In this document: piece after piece, positions 27,541 to 37,475 of the stretch | Layout: each line of letters opens with the position of its first letter | How positions within the stretch are numbered: the stretch's first letter is position 1 | Source: Serratia odorifera | GTDB lineage: Bacteria > Pseudomonadota > Gammaproteobacteria > Enterobacterales > Enterobacteriaceae | Length of the DNA: 64,000 nt | Direction: 5' to 3' | Assembly (NCBI RefSeq): GCF_900635445.1 | Contig: NZ_LR134117.1 | Span: forward strand, 2,046,001-2,110,000 | Notes under the pieces: model-generated | Database searches by the model: none | What the model saw: only the letters and a program-made list of their open reading frames with translations | What the model was told of the DNA's origin: nothing | Program-made: the position numbers and the translations under genes

Positions 27541-28986
27541 ATGAGTTTGACGCTTGTCAGTGAACACTTACTTGCTGCGAATAAGCTGAGTCATCAGGAC
27601 CTGTTCGCCGTATTAGGGCAACTGGCCGAGCGCCGCATCGACTATGCCGATCTGTATTTTCAGTCCAGCTATCACGAAGCGTGGGTGATTGAAGACGGTA
27701 TCATTAAAGATGGCTCTTACAATATCGATCAGGGCGTCGGCGTGCGTGCGGTCAGCGGTGAAAAGACCGGATTTGCCTATGCCGACCAGATCACCCTCAA
27801 TGCGTTGCAGCAAAGCGCGCAAGCGGCGCGCAGCATTGTACGCGAGCAGGGCGACGGCAAAGCCCGTACCCTGGGTGAAATCAGCCACCCGGCAATGTAC
27901 TCGCTGCTCGATCCGCTGCAAAGTCTGCCGCGCGAAGAGAAAATCGCGTTGTTGCATCGGGTGGATAAAGTGGCCCGCGCCGCCGACAAGCGGGTGCAGG
28001 AAGTGAGTGCCAGCATTACCGGCGTGTATGAGCAGGTGCTGGTTGCCGCTACCGACGGCACGCTGGCGGCAGACGTTCGTCCCTTGGTGCGTCTTTCGGT
28101 CAGCGTGCTGGTCGAGGAAGACGGCAAGCGCGAGCGCGGCTCCAGCGGTGGCGGCGGTCGTTTTGGCTATGACTACTTCCTGGAAGTGGTCGGCGGTGAA
28201 ACGCGTGCCGACGCCTTTGCCAAAGAGGCGGTGCGCATGGCGTTGGTGAACCTTTCCGCCATTGCCGCGCCGGCGGGCGGCATGCCGGTGGTGCTGGGCG
28301 CCGGTTGGCCTGGCGTGCTGCTGCACGAAGCGGTAGGACACGGGCTGGAAGGCGATTTTAACCGTCGCGGTACGTCGGTGTTCAGCGGTCAAATGGGGCA
28401 ACTGGTGGCATCCGAGCTCTGTACCGTGGTGGATGACGGCACGCTGCAAGGGCGTCGCGGCTCACTGGCTATCGACGATGAAGGCGTGCCGGGTCAATAT
28501 AATGTGTTGATCGAAAACGGCATTCTGAAAGGCTACATGCAGGACAAACTCAACGCGCGTCTGATGGGCGTTGCGCCGACCGGCAATGGTCGGCGGGAAT
28601 CTTACGCCCATCTGCCGATGCCGCGCATGACCAACACCTATATGCTGGCCGGCAAGTCGACACCGGAAGAGATCGTCGCCAGCGTAGAATATGGCCTGTA
28701 TGCACCGAACTTCGGCGGCGGCCAGGTGGATATCACCTCAGGTAAGTTCGTGTTCTCCACGTCGGAAGCCTATCTGATCGAAAACGGCCGCATCACCAAA
28801 CCGGTGAAGGGGGCAACGCTGATCGGTTCGGGGATCGAAGCGATGCAGCAGATATCGATGGTCGGCAACGATCTGGCGCTGGACAAGGGCGTCGGCGTTT
28901 GCGGCAAAGAGGGGCAAAGCCTGCCGGTCGGCGTGGGTCAACCAACGCTGAAGCTGGATAATCTGACCGTGGGCGGTACCGCGTAA
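27541..28986 (+). CDS. tldD: Metalloprotease TldD
   Basis: 481 residues, same as E. coli. With TldE/PmbA (encoded at 37476 here) it forms a heterodimeric zinc protease that degrades unfolded peptides and processes microcins and CcdA. The active-site HEAVGHGLEGD (HExxxH) is near residue 261-271. The start MSLTLVSEHLLAANKLS is preceded by AGAG. A terminator follows. The two subunits are about 8.5 kb apart. Confidence 0.97.
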   Translation: MSLTLVSEHLLAANKLSHQDLFAVLGQLAERRIDYADLYFQSSYHEAWVIEDGIIKDGSYNIDQGVGVRAVSGEKTGFAYADQITLNALQQSAQAARSIVREQGDGKARTLGEISHPAMYSLLDPLQSLPREEKIALLHRVDKVARAADKRVQEVSASITGVYEQVLVAATDGTLAADVRPLVRLSVSVLVEEDGKRERGSSGGGGRFGYDYFLEVVGGETRADAFAKEAVRMALVNLSAIAAPAGGMPVVLGAGWPGVLLHEAVGHGLEGDFNRRGTSVFSGQMGQLVASELCTVVDDGTLQGRRGSLAIDDEGVPGQYNVLIENGILKGYMQDKLNARLMGVAPTGNGRRESYAHLPMPRMTNTYMLAGKSTPEEIVASVEYGLYAPNFGGGQVDITSGKFVFSTSEAYLIENGRITKPVKGATLIGSGIEAMQQISMVGNDLALDKGVGVCGKEGQSLPVGVGQPTLKLDNLTVGGTA

Positions 28987-29003
28987 CCCTCTGTCATTGC
29001 AAT

Positions 29004-29031
29004 AATAAAGGGCGCACAGGCGCTCTTTATT
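29004..29031. terminator. Bidirectional terminator between tldD and nucleoside hydrolase gene
   Basis: AATAAAGGGCGC-ACAG-GCGCTCTTTATT, a 12-bp stem with one G-T pair, has A/T tracts on both flanks and lies between convergent stop codons. Confidence 0.85.
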
Positions 29032-29046
29032 GTTGATGTCGAGGTC

Positions 29047-29979
29047 TCAGCCAATCCTTTCCAGCGCGTCCACCACCAGACCCCAGAACTTGTCTTGATC
29101 CAGCGTCATGGCTACCTGGGTATGGCAATCCTGCGGCGCAGGAAAACGGAAGTCCGCCACCGTCATGCCCAGCGTCAGGGTGCCGGTCAGTTCAATATCT
29201 ATCGGTACCTTGCGTACCGTCATCACGCTCGGATCGATAACATAGGCGACCGCGCACGGGTCGTGAACCGGCGGTGCGTCAAACCCCTGCGCCTGTCGAT
29301 ACATCTGGCCGAAAAATTGCAGCAGTTCACCGACAAAGGTCGCCGGCGCGCTATCAATGGCGGCAATGCGCTGGCAGACCTGCGGCGTAGCGAGCGCCTG
29401 GTGGGTCAGATCCAGCCCCACCATGGTCAGCGGCCAACGTTCATTGAACACGATATGTGCGGCTTCCGGATCGATCTTGATATTGAACTCCGCCACCGCG
29501 CTCCAGTTGCCGACGTGATAGCCACCGCCCATCAGCACCACCTCCTTCACCCGCTCGGCGATGCGTGGCTCTTTGCGTACCGCCATGGCGATATTGGTCA
29601 GGCCACCGGTGGGTACCAGCGTCACGCTGCCTGGCGGATGAGCCATCACCGTGTCGATGATTACATCGATGGCATGTCGCGCATCCAGCGTCAGCGTGGG
29701 ATCGGGCAACCGTGGGCCGTCCAGCCCCGACTCGCCATGAATATCCGCCGCGACTTCGATATTGCGCACCAGCGGCCGCGAACAGCCGGCGGCAAACGGC
29801 ACACCGGTAATATTGGCGATGCGCGCCACCGCCAGCGCGTTGCGCGTGACCTTATCCAGCGTCTGGTTGCCGACCACCGTGGTTACCGCCAGCAGCTCAA
29901 TCTCCGGGTTGCCCCAGGCGAGCAGCAGGGCGATGGCGTCATCATGTCCGGGATCGCAGTCCAATATGATTTTTTTCAT
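29047..29979 (-). CDS. Inosine-uridine-type ribonucleoside hydrolase (Rih family)
   Basis: 310 residues. Cleaves the N-glycosidic bond of ribonucleosides to base and ribose. The calcium-binding signature DCDPGHDDAIALLLA is at the N-terminus and the IHGESGLDGP, EFNIKIDPEAA and VHDPCAVAYVI motifs of the family follow. It resembles RihA and RihB about equally, so no symbol is given. The start at 29979 (MKKIILDCDPG) is preferred over an ATG four codons earlier. Single gene, downstream of aaeR on the same strand (38 bases apart). Confidence 0.92.
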   Translation of the reverse strand: MKKIILDCDPGHDDAIALLLAWGNPEIELLAVTTVVGNQTLDKVTRNALAVARIANITGVPFAAGCSRPLVRNIEVAADIHGESGLDGPRLPDPTLTLDARHAIDVIIDTVMAHPPGSVTLVPTGGLTNIAMAVRKEPRIAERVKEVVLMGGGYHVGNWSAVAEFNIKIDPEAAHIVFNERWPLTMVGLDLTHQALATPQVCQRIAAIDSAPATFVGELLQFFGQMYRQAQGFDAPPVHDPCAVAYVIDPSVMTVRKVPIDIELTGTLTLGMTVADFRFPAPQDCHTQVAMTLDQDKFWGLVVDALERIG

Positions 29980-30017
29980 TTTTATTCCCATTGCACACAG
30001 CGGCAGCGCGGTTGGCG

Positions 30018-30929
30018 TTAACGATATTCTTGATAGACTTCGCTCACTTTTTTGAAGTATTCAGTTAAGTAATTAATGCAGACTTCCACCTTGAGCGGCA
30101 GCTTGTCCTTTTCGGTATACAGCGCGTACACCGGCCGTGGATCCGAATGGTAGCGTTTGAACAGGATCTCGATCTCGCCGCGCTTGATCTCTTCGATCAC
30201 CCACATCAGCGGCGCATAGGCGATGCCGGCGCCGGCTTTCAGCCAGCGGATCATGGTCTGCGAGTCGTTGGTGACGAAGCGTCCCTGCGGCGAAATGCGC
30301 GTACTGATGCCCTCGGGGGCAATCAGTTCAAACTCGCTGTCTGGCCGCACGCTGTATTCCAGCCAGGAAAAATTGACCATATCGTTAGGTTTTTGCGGCG
30401 TGCCGTGCTGCGCCAGATAGCTTTTGGCGGCGCATATCACCATCGGCATCGAACCGAGGCGTTTTGAAAACAGGCTCGAATCCTGTAACGCACCAACGCG
30501 GATCACCACGTCCAACCCATCGGCGATCAGATCCGGTGCCGGAATGCCGGTGACCAGATTGACCGTCAGACCAGGATACTCCTTCAGCATGTCGGCGGTC
30601 ATGGTTGCCAGCACGTTTTGCGCCATGGTGGACGAACTGCCAATGCGCAACGTTCCGGTTGGCGTATTGTTAAAAGCGTACAGCTGCTCGTGCACCTCGC
30701 TCACTTCCTGTAGCATGCGCCGGCAGCCCTGATAGTAAATCTTGCCGGCTTCGGTCAGACCAATGCTGCGCGTGCTGCGGTTAAGCAGCTTCACCTGTAA
30801 CTCATTTTCCAGTTTGGACACTGTCTGGCTGATGGATGAAACGCTCATGTCAAGTTGACGTGCTGCGGCGGTAAACGACCCGCACTCAACGACTTTGGCG
30901 TACACCGACATCCGTTTAAGTCTTTCCAT
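30018..30929 (-). CDS. aaeR: LysR-family regulator AaeR
   Basis: 303 residues; N-terminal HTH (GSFTAAARQLDMSVSSISQTVSKLE) and a CrgA-type effector domain. Divergent from aaeXAB with a 284-base gap, as in E. coli, where AaeR activates the efflux operon in response to p-hydroxybenzoate and other aromatic acids. The sequence is close to the E. coli protein in both domains. Confidence 0.92.
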   Translation of the reverse strand: MERLKRMSVYAKVVECGSFTAAARQLDMSVSSISQTVSKLENELQVKLLNRSTRSIGLTEAGKIYYQGCRRMLQEVSEVHEQLYAFNNTPTGTLRIGSSSTMAQNVLATMTADMLKEYPGLTVNLVTGIPAPDLIADGLDVVIRVGALQDSSLFSKRLGSMPMVICAAKSYLAQHGTPQKPNDMVNFSWLEYSVRPDSEFELIAPEGISTRISPQGRFVTNDSQTMIRWLKAGAGIAYAPLMWVIEEIKRGEIEILFKRYHSDPRPVYALYTEKDKLPLKVEVCINYLTEYFKKVSEVYQEYR

Positions 30930-30947
30930 TGTTCACTCTGGCTTAAA

Positions 30948-30963
30948 AGTGATTTAGATCACA
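30948..30963. promoter_or_regulatory. CRP-like site upstream of aaeR
   Basis: AGTGATTTAGATCACA matches the CRP consensus TGTGA-N6-TCACA at 9 of 10 half-site bases. It lies 19 bases upstream of the aaeR start, in the aaeR/aaeX intergenic region, so it could repress or activate aaeR by its position. FNR is a weaker alternative. Confidence 0.5.
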
Positions 30964-31213
30964 GATTGTTGATGCCTTGATAGTAAGCAGGCTAATATAA
31001 CGCGGTCAAAGATGCTTTAGCGGCGTCACCGCCCCCCGGTTACCCTCGCATTCCCATTCGCGGACGCAGTTCTGAGTTTAACCCTTTTTCAGGTTCGTGA
31101 CCTGGACAACCCGTCTGGTCATCACCTTGTGGCGTGCTTCCGCTAGAATGTAAAGAGAATGTGAATGAGTAGGGTGTTTGTTCTCCGGTGTAGTGAACAA
31201 TAAGGATAAAGTA

Positions 31214-31418
31214 ATGAGTTTGCTTCCGGTTATGGTCATCTTCGGATTGTCGTTTCCACCGGTATTTTTTTGAGTTGATCGTCTCGCTGGCGCTGTTCTT
31301 TGTGCTACGTCGGTTGTTGCAACCGACCGGCATCTACGACTTTGTCTGGCATCCGGCGCTGTTCAATACCGCGCTGTATTGCTGCCTGTTTTATCTGATT
31401 TCGTGTCTTTTCGTTTGA
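31214..31418 (+). CDS. aaeX: AaeX, small membrane protein of aromatic acid efflux (frame broken)
   Basis: 67-residue DUF1656 protein with two membrane helices when one T is removed from the seven-T run at 31265-31271; as given, the frame stops after VFF. After correction it reads like E. coli AaeX to the end (TGIYDFVWHPALFNTALYCCLFYLIS). First gene of aaeXAB; its stop lies 7 bases before the aaeA GTG. Function beyond accompanying the pump is unknown. The break looks like a homopolymer error. Confidence 0.85.
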
Positions 31419-31425
31419 GGTCGCT

Positions 31426-32361
31426 GTGAAAACTTTTTCAATAAAAATAGCCAGAATCGCGATCACTTTGATTCTTGTCCTGCTGGGGATTGTCGCGGTG
31501 TTCAAGGCCTGGGTGTTCTACACCGAATCCCCCTGGACGCGGGATGCCAAATTCACCGCCGATGTGGTGGCGATCGCGCCTGACGTCAGCGGCCTGCTGA
31601 CCAGCGTACCGGTAGTGGATAACCAACTGGTGAAACAGGGGCAGGTGCTGTTTGTCATCGATCAGCCGCGTTATCAGCAGGCGCTGGCGGAAGCCAACGC
31701 TGACGTCGCCTATTACCAGACGCTGGCAGCGGAGAAAAAACGCGAAGCCGGTCGCCGGGTGAAACTGGGTATCCAGGCGATGTCGCAGGAAGAGATCGAT
31801 CAGGCCAACAACGTACTGCAAACCGTGCAGCATCAGTTGGCGAAGTCGATTGCGGTGCGCGACCTGGCCAAGCTGGATCTGGAACGTACCACGGTGCGTG
31901 CGCCGGCCGACGGCTGGATCACCAATCTTAACGTGCACGCCGGTGAATTCATCACCCGTGGCTCGACCGCCGTTGCGCTGGTCAAAAAGAATACCTTCTA
32001 CGTACTGGCTTATCTGGAAGAAACCAAACTGCACGGTCTGAGCAAAGGCGATCGGGTAGAAATCACCCCATTGGGCAGCAACCGTATCATGCACGGTACG
32101 GTAGACAGCGTGGCAGCCGGGGTGAACAACAGCAGCAGCACCAATGACAGCAAAGGGCTGGCGGCCATCGACAGCAACCTGGAATGGGTGCGTCTGGCGC
32201 AACGTGTGCCGGTAAAAATCATTCTCGACGCCGAGGATCAGCAACATCCGTATCCGGCCGGTACCACCGCGACGGTAGTGGTTACCGGCAAGGGCGATCG
32301 CGACCGGGATGGCAGTTCACCTTTTGTACGCCTGATGCATCGGCTGCGTGAGTTCGGTTAA
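31426..32361 (+). CDS. aaeA: AaeA, membrane-fusion subunit of aromatic carboxylic acid efflux
   Basis: 311 residues; GTG start, one N-terminal membrane helix (~9-30), lipoyl-like and hairpin domains (FTADVVAIAPDVSGLLTSVPV; RAPADGWITNLNVHAGEFITRGS). It links AaeB to the outer envelope for export of p-hydroxybenzoic and related acids. Its stop overlaps the aaeB start by one base (TAATG). Confidence 0.95.
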   Translation: MKTFSIKIARIAITLILVLLGIVAVFKAWVFYTESPWTRDAKFTADVVAIAPDVSGLLTSVPVVDNQLVKQGQVLFVIDQPRYQQALAEANADVAYYQTLAAEKKREAGRRVKLGIQAMSQEEIDQANNVLQTVQHQLAKSIAVRDLAKLDLERTTVRAPADGWITNLNVHAGEFITRGSTAVALVKKNTFYVLAYLEETKLHGLSKGDRVEITPLGSNRIMHGTVDSVAAGVNNSSSTNDSKGLAAIDSNLEWVRLAQRVPVKIILDAEDQQHPYPAGTTATVVVTGKGDRDRDGSSPFVRLMHRLREFG

Positions 32362-34327
32362 TGAATAGTCCGACGTTCATACGCCTGCGGTTTGCCTTCA
32401 AACTGAGCTTTGCCATCGTCTTTGCGCTGTTTGTCGGCTTTCACCTCAATCTGGAAACGCCGCGCTGGTCTGCCATGACCGCCGCCATCGTCGCAGCCGG
32501 ACCGGCGTTTGCCGCCGGCGGTGAGCCGTTTCCGGCGCCATCCGCCACCGCGGCTGGCTGCGCATCATCGGCACCTTCATCGGCTGTTTCGTCGGCCTGA
32601 TTATTATCGTCACTACCGCGCGTGCGCCGGTGGTGATGCTGATGCTGTGCTGCGTCTGGGCCGGTTTTTGCACCTGGGTTTCCTCGCTGATTAAAGTGGA
32701 AAACTCCTACGCCTGGGGATTGGCCGGTTATACCGCGCTGATTATCATCGTGACCGTCGCCACCAGCGAGTCACACTTGCTGGAAGCCCCGCAGTTTGCG
32801 GTCGAGCGCTGTAGCGAAATCGTGCTGGGCATCGTCAGCGCGGTGCTGGCGGATCTGATTTTTTCTCCGCGCTCGATCAAACAGGATATTGATCGTGCGG
32901 TGGACAAACTGCTGGTGGAACAGTACCAACTGATGCAGATGTGCGTCAGCAATGCTGACAAAGAAGATATCGACCGTGCCTGGAGCAATCTGGTGAAGGG
33001 CACCACGGCGCTGAACGGTATGCGCAGCAGTCTGATGATGGAGTCCTCACGCTGGCAGAAGGTTGACCGGCGGGTGCGCGTGCTACATACCCTCTCGCTG
33101 ACATTGATAACCCAGGCTTGCGAAACCTATCTGATCCTGCTCAACCACCCGGATGCGGTGAAAGAGAACATCCGCGAACTATTGCTGGTGCCGGCGGAAA
33201 CGCCGCAGGAGATCCATAAACGGATGAAGCTGCTGCGCCAGATGCTGACCACCAACCGTACCGATGAAACATTACTTACCATTTCCAGTTGGGTAGGGGC
33301 GGCGACCCGTTACCTGCTGCTGGCCAAGGGCATTCACACCAACAGCAGCGTCAGCGCGGTGGAAGAAGACGTGCTGCGCAGCGAAGTGGTGGTCAAGCCG
33401 ACGTCGGCGGAAGGCCACCATGCGATGATTAACGGCTTGCGTACCTTTACCGCCACGGCACTCGGCTGTCTGCTGTGGTTGTGGACCGGTTGGACCTCCG
33501 GCAGCGGGTTTATGGTGATTATCGCGGTGATTACCTCACTGGCGATGCGCACGCCAAACCCGCGCATGGTGGCGATGGATTTTGTGCTCGGCATGCTGGT
33601 GGCTATCCCGCTCGGCGCGCTGTATTTCATGGTGATTATCCCGGCGACGCAGCAGAGCATCCTGCTGTTGTGCCTCAGTCTGGGACTGTTGGCGTTCTTT
33701 ATCGGCATCGAAGTGCAAAAACGGCGGCTGGGGTCGCTGGGGACGCTGGCCGGCACCATCAACATTCTGGTGCTGAGCAACCCGATGGAGTTTAACGTCA
33801 CCCAGTTTCTGGATGCCTCGATCGGCCAGTTCCTCGGTAGCTGCGTCGGGCTGATGGTGCTGTTGCTGATCCGTGACAACTCGCGCGAACGTACCGGTCG
33901 CACCCTGCTGAACCAGTTTGTCGGCAGTGCGGTATCGGCGCTGACCACCAAGGCCGCCAAACGGCGGGAAAACCACCTGCCGGCGCTGTATCAACAGCTG
34001 AACCAACTGTTGATGATGTTCCCCAACGATATTGCCAAATACCGTCTGGCGTTGAATCTGATCATTGCGCACCAGCGCATGCAGCGCGCCGAAATCCCTG
34101 CCAGCGAAGAACTGTCGGCCTTCCACCGGCAAATCCGCAAAACGGCCGATCGGGTGGTAAGCGCCAAGAATGACGTCAAGCGCGCCTACTATTACGATCG
34201 CTTGCTAAGCGAAATGAACGACTACCAGCAGAAACTGATGGATAATCAGGCTCCCCTTAGCGTCACCGGACCGGTGAGGCGGCTGGCGGATATGCTGCAC
34301 CGTTATCGCCATGCCTTGATCGATTGA
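32361..34327 (+). CDS. aaeB: AaeB, inner-membrane subunit of aromatic carboxylic acid efflux (frame broken)
   Basis: FUSC-family permease, about 656 residues, with two blocks of membrane helices (N-terminal and ~350-500) and cytoplasmic domains. The frame is lost after GGEPF: the three-T run at 32529-32531 should be four, giving FSGAIRHRGWLRIIGTFIGC as in the family. This is the only base loss among the breaks in the window. With it restored the protein matches E. coli AaeB to its end (RLADMLHRYRHAL). Probably a sequence error. Confidence 0.9.
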
Positions 34328-34436
34328 TGCCCTCCGCTCGGACGCTGCCGCAGTAGGCCGTGTCCGCAGCTATACTGAGAGAATATTGTTATCTCGCGGA
34401 TGCGGGAAGATTCATGCACTCAGGAGGGCTGCAAGC

Positions 34437-35891
34437 ATGTCTGTAGAACAACTGACCGAGAGTGAATACTTCAATACCGGCTATTTCGTCGCCGGCCAGT
34501 GGCATACCGCCAGCACGACGTTCGAGGTGCTGAACCCCGCCAATGGCGAACGGGTGGCGCAGGTGGCGAAAGCCGGCCAACGCGAAACGCAGGCGGCGAT
34601 CCGCGCCGCCAGCCAGGCATTCCCGGCCTGGCGCGATACTCCAGCCAAAACCCGCAGTGAAATCCTGCACCGTTGGTATCTGCTGATACTGGAACAGAAG
34701 GATTTTCTGGCGGCGCTGATGACCACCGAGCAGGGTAAGCCGTTCAAGGAAGCGCAGGGTGAAGTCGACTACGCCGCCAGCTTTATTCAGTGGTTCAGCG
34801 AACAGGCCAAACGCGCCAACGGGGAAATCATCCCACCCGCCAAGCCGGGCGCGCGCATTCTGGCGACCCGTGAGCCGGTTGGCGTGGTGGCGGCGATTAC
34901 GCCGTGGAACTTCCCGCTGGCGATGCTGACGCGCAAACTGGGCCCGGCGCTGGCCGCCGGCTGCACCGCACTGATCAAGCCAGCCAGCAACACGCCGCTG
35001 TGTGCCTTCGCACTGCTGGCGCTGGCGCACAAGGCCGGCGTCCCTGCCGGGGTGCTGAACGGCGTGGCGGGCGATACCCGCGCCATCAGCGACGCCATTA
35101 TGGCCAGTTCGGCGGTGCGTAAAATTACCTTTACCGGTTCCACCCAGGTTGGCAAGACGCTGATGCGTAACGCGGCAGAAACCATGAAGAAAGTGTCAAT
35201 GGAACTGGGCGGCAACGCGCCGTTTATCGTATTTGACGACGCCGATCTGGAGCTGGCGGTGCAAGGGGCGATCGCCAATAAATTTCGTAACGCCGGTCAG
35301 GTGTGCGTATGCGCCAACCGTTTCTTTGTTCAGGACGGTATTTACGATAAATTTGTCAGCCGGCTGGCGGCAGAGGTACAAAAACTCAAGGTCGGCAATG
35401 GCATGGAGCACGACGTCGTGGTCGGGCCGTTGATCGATCGGGACGGCGTAGAGAAGGTGGAGGAGCACGTCAAGGATGCGCTGCAGCACGGTGCGCGTAT
35501 CGTGGTTGGCGGCGAGCGGCACCGGTTGGGGGGCAATTTCTTCCAGCCGACGGTATTGGCAGAGGCCAATGCGCAGATGAAACTGGCGCAGGAGGAGACC
35601 TTTGGTCCGGTGGCGGCCTGCTTCCGTTTTGGCAGTGAAAGCGAAGCGATCGAACGCGCCAACGACACGCCGTTTGGACTGGCAGCCTATTTCTATACCG
35701 AGAATCTGCAGCGGGTATTCCGCGTGTCGGCGGCATTGGAAAGTGGCATGATTGGCATTAATGAATGTTCGGTATCGACCGAACTGGGACCCTTTGGCGG
35801 CGTCAAAGAATCCGGTTTGGGGCGCGAAGGGTCGGTATTGGGGCTGGAGGAGTTCCTGCAAGTGAAAACGTTACACATCGGTAATCTTTAA
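34437..35891 (+). CDS. gabD: Succinate-semialdehyde dehydrogenase (GabD type)
   Basis: 484 residues of the aldehyde dehydrogenase family. Oxidises succinate semialdehyde to succinate. Seen: cofactor motif FTGSTQVGKTLM, catalytic Glu in MELGGNAPFIVFDDADL (~255), catalytic Cys in NAGQVCVCANRF (~289), all as in E. coli GabD. A strong AGGAGG is 10 bases before the ATG. No gabT or gabP is next to it; it lies between aaeB and the RNase gene, so its pathway link is not shown by context. Confidence 0.92.
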   Translation: MSVEQLTESEYFNTGYFVAGQWHTASTTFEVLNPANGERVAQVAKAGQRETQAAIRAASQAFPAWRDTPAKTRSEILHRWYLLILEQKDFLAALMTTEQGKPFKEAQGEVDYAASFIQWFSEQAKRANGEIIPPAKPGARILATREPVGVVAAITPWNFPLAMLTRKLGPALAAGCTALIKPASNTPLCAFALLALAHKAGVPAGVLNGVAGDTRAISDAIMASSAVRKITFTGSTQVGKTLMRNAAETMKKVSMELGGNAPFIVFDDADLELAVQGAIANKFRNAGQVCVCANRFFVQDGIYDKFVSRLAAEVQKLKVGNGMEHDVVVGPLIDRDGVEKVEEHVKDALQHGARIVVGGERHRLGGNFFQPTVLAEANAQMKLAQEETFGPVAACFRFGSESEAIERANDTPFGLAAYFYTENLQRVFRVSAALESGMIGINECSVSTELGPFGGVKESGLGREGSVLGLEEFLQVKTLHIGNL

Positions 35892-35957
35892 TTCATCCAA
35901 TTCAGTTATATAACTAACATGGGACGTAACCTGCGCCCCGGTACGACAGGGAAAGTA

Positions 35958-36410
35958 ATGAACAAGCGGATTCTGGTGGCGGTGCTGATCGCCGTGGTGA
36001 TGGCCGGTTTTATTGCCTTGCGTGGTAATGGCGATCGGGCCATTGGTCATGTGCCGGCGGTAGCGGCAACGGAAAGTATTGATCAACTGACACAGCAAAA
36101 ACGGGTGGTGAGCTACCTGCAGCAACACCAACGCCTGCCGGGCTATTACATTACCAAGAAGCAGGCGCGTGAGCAGGGGTGGAATGCGCGTGACGGCAAC
36201 CTGTGTACGGCGTTGCCAGGCAAGGCGATCGGCGGCGATCGCTTTTCAAACCGTGAAGGGCGTCTGCCTGCCGCGCACAAGCGTGTCTGGCGTGAGGCGG
36301 ATATCAATTATCAGTGCGGGCGGCGCGGCGCCGATCGCCTGCTGTACTCCAATGACGGTCTGATTTTTGTTACGCGCGACCATTACAAAAACTTCATTCG
36401 GGTGGAGTGA
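35958..36410 (+). CDS. Secreted barnase-family ribonuclease
   Basis: 150 residues: a signal peptide or anchor (~4-22, RILVAVLIAVVMAGFIAL) then a ribonuclease N1/T1 domain. All barnase catalytic residues are present with identical spacing: K67, E113, R123, R127 and H142 correspond to barnase K27, E73, R83, R87 and H102. Signature stretches are LPGYYITKKQA, AIGGDRFSNREGRLP and WREADINY. Two cysteines (C83, C120) could form a disulfide after export. A barstar gene begins 5 bases after its stop, so this is a toxin-immunity pair. The start is MNKRILV; an in-frame upstream ATG is unlikely. Confidence 0.92.
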   Translation: MNKRILVAVLIAVVMAGFIALRGNGDRAIGHVPAVAATESIDQLTQQKRVVSYLQQHQRLPGYYITKKQAREQGWNARDGNLCTALPGKAIGGDRFSNREGRLPAAHKRVWREADINYQCGRRGADRLLYSNDGLIFVTRDHYKNFIRVE

Positions 36411-36415
36411 GTCTG

Positions 36416-36715
36416 ATGGGAAAAGTTGAATTTGATTTCAGCCAGATACCCGATCCACCGGCATTCTATCGGGATTTTGCCGGCAAGTTTGCATTGGGCG
36501 AAGAGTTTGGCGCCAATCTGGACGCGCTGTGGGACGTGGTCACCGGTGACATCGGTTTACCGGTCGAGATTGAGTTCGTCAATCTCGATAACCGTCGCAA
36601 GCGCCGTTTCGGTGCGATTATTCTGCTGTTTGAAGAAGCGGAGGAAGAGCTGGAAGGCAGCCTGCGTTTCAATATTCGCGAGGGCAGCAGCGCACCCGCG
36701 CACCATCAGGGATGA
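36416..36715 (+). CDS. yhcO: Barstar-family ribonuclease inhibitor (YhcO)
   Basis: 99 residues of the barstar fold, close to E. coli YhcO (LDALWDVVTGDIGLPVEIEFV; RRFGAIILLFEEAEEELEGSLRFNI). It should bind and block the barnase-like enzyme encoded 5 bases upstream, protecting the cytoplasm. In E. coli yhcO stands next to aaeB without a ribonuclease gene; here the cognate enzyme is present. The start ATG at 36416 is preferred over a GTG overlapping the upstream stop. Confidence 0.9.
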   Translation: MGKVEFDFSQIPDPPAFYRDFAGKFALGEEFGANLDALWDVVTGDIGLPVEIEFVNLDNRRKRRFGAIILLFEEAEEELEGSLRFNIREGSSAPAHHQG

Positions 36716-36757
36716 ACGATGGTGTTCATCCCATGATGCAGGTGGCGCTGCGGCCGC

Positions 36758-37306
36758 TCATTCGGTGGTCTCGGCCAGCTCGCGCAGATACTGGAAGATC
36801 TGGCGGTATGCTTTTGGCGGTTTATTGGCGGCCTTTTCTTTCTGGGCATTACGCACCAGTGAGCGCAGCTGCTGCCGGTCGGCCTGCGGATACAGATCCA
36901 GAATGGCGGGTACCGCGTCATCGCCTTCTTCCACCAGGCGGTCGCGCAGCGCTTCCAGCTTGTGGAACAGCGATACCTGCTGATTGTGGCGGTTTTTCAG
37001 CTTGTCGAGCGCGGTCTGGATCGGCTCAACGTCGCGGGCGCGCAGCATTTTGCCGATCAGCTGGATCTGGCGGCGGCGGCCTTCTTTCTTGATCTTTTGC
37101 GCCAGCTCAATGGCGTTACGCAGGTCTTCATCCAGCGGAATGCGTTCCAGCGCGTTTTTCCCCAGTTCAACCAGTTCGGTTCCCAGGTCTTTCAGCGCTT
37201 CGGCGTCGCGTTTGATTTCACTTTTACTGACCCAGATAATCTCGTCATCGTCCTCGTTGTCATTGTCCGGGACATCGTCGAGCCAGTCTTCAGGCTGTTT
37301 GTTCAT
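36758..37306 (-). CDS. darP: Ribosome biogenesis factor DarP (YjgA)
   Basis: 182 residues, acidic N-terminus (DDVPDNDNEDDDEIIWVSKSEIKRD) and mostly helical charged body. It binds late 50S assembly intermediates near the peptidyl transferase centre. Divergent from pmbA (169 bases), the usual arrangement in enterobacteria. Confidence 0.95.
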   Translation of the reverse strand: MNKQPEDWLDDVPDNDNEDDDEIIWVSKSEIKRDAEALKDLGTELVELGKNALERIPLDEDLRNAIELAQKIKKEGRRRQIQLIGKMLRARDVEPIQTALDKLKNRHNQQVSLFHKLEALRDRLVEEGDDAVPAILDLYPQADRQQLRSLVRNAQKEKAANKPPKAYRQIFQYLRELAETTE

Positions 37307-37475
37307 GGTAGGCTCCGTTAAAAAGAGGCTAATCCTAACAGGTTGCTGCCTTTATGCGAAATTCCACGCGGTTCCTGTTAGACTCAAGGGCATTATTCAT
37401 TCGATTTTGCGTGCCATTCGCGCAACCACGCCGCCACGGCACTTTTCTCAACGATTTTTTAATTATGGCAGATTG

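Noticed and set aside
36984..37475. A long N-terminal extension of PmbA
   Set aside because: It runs antisense to darP and is not protein-family-like; the 446-residue start at 37476 matches relatives.
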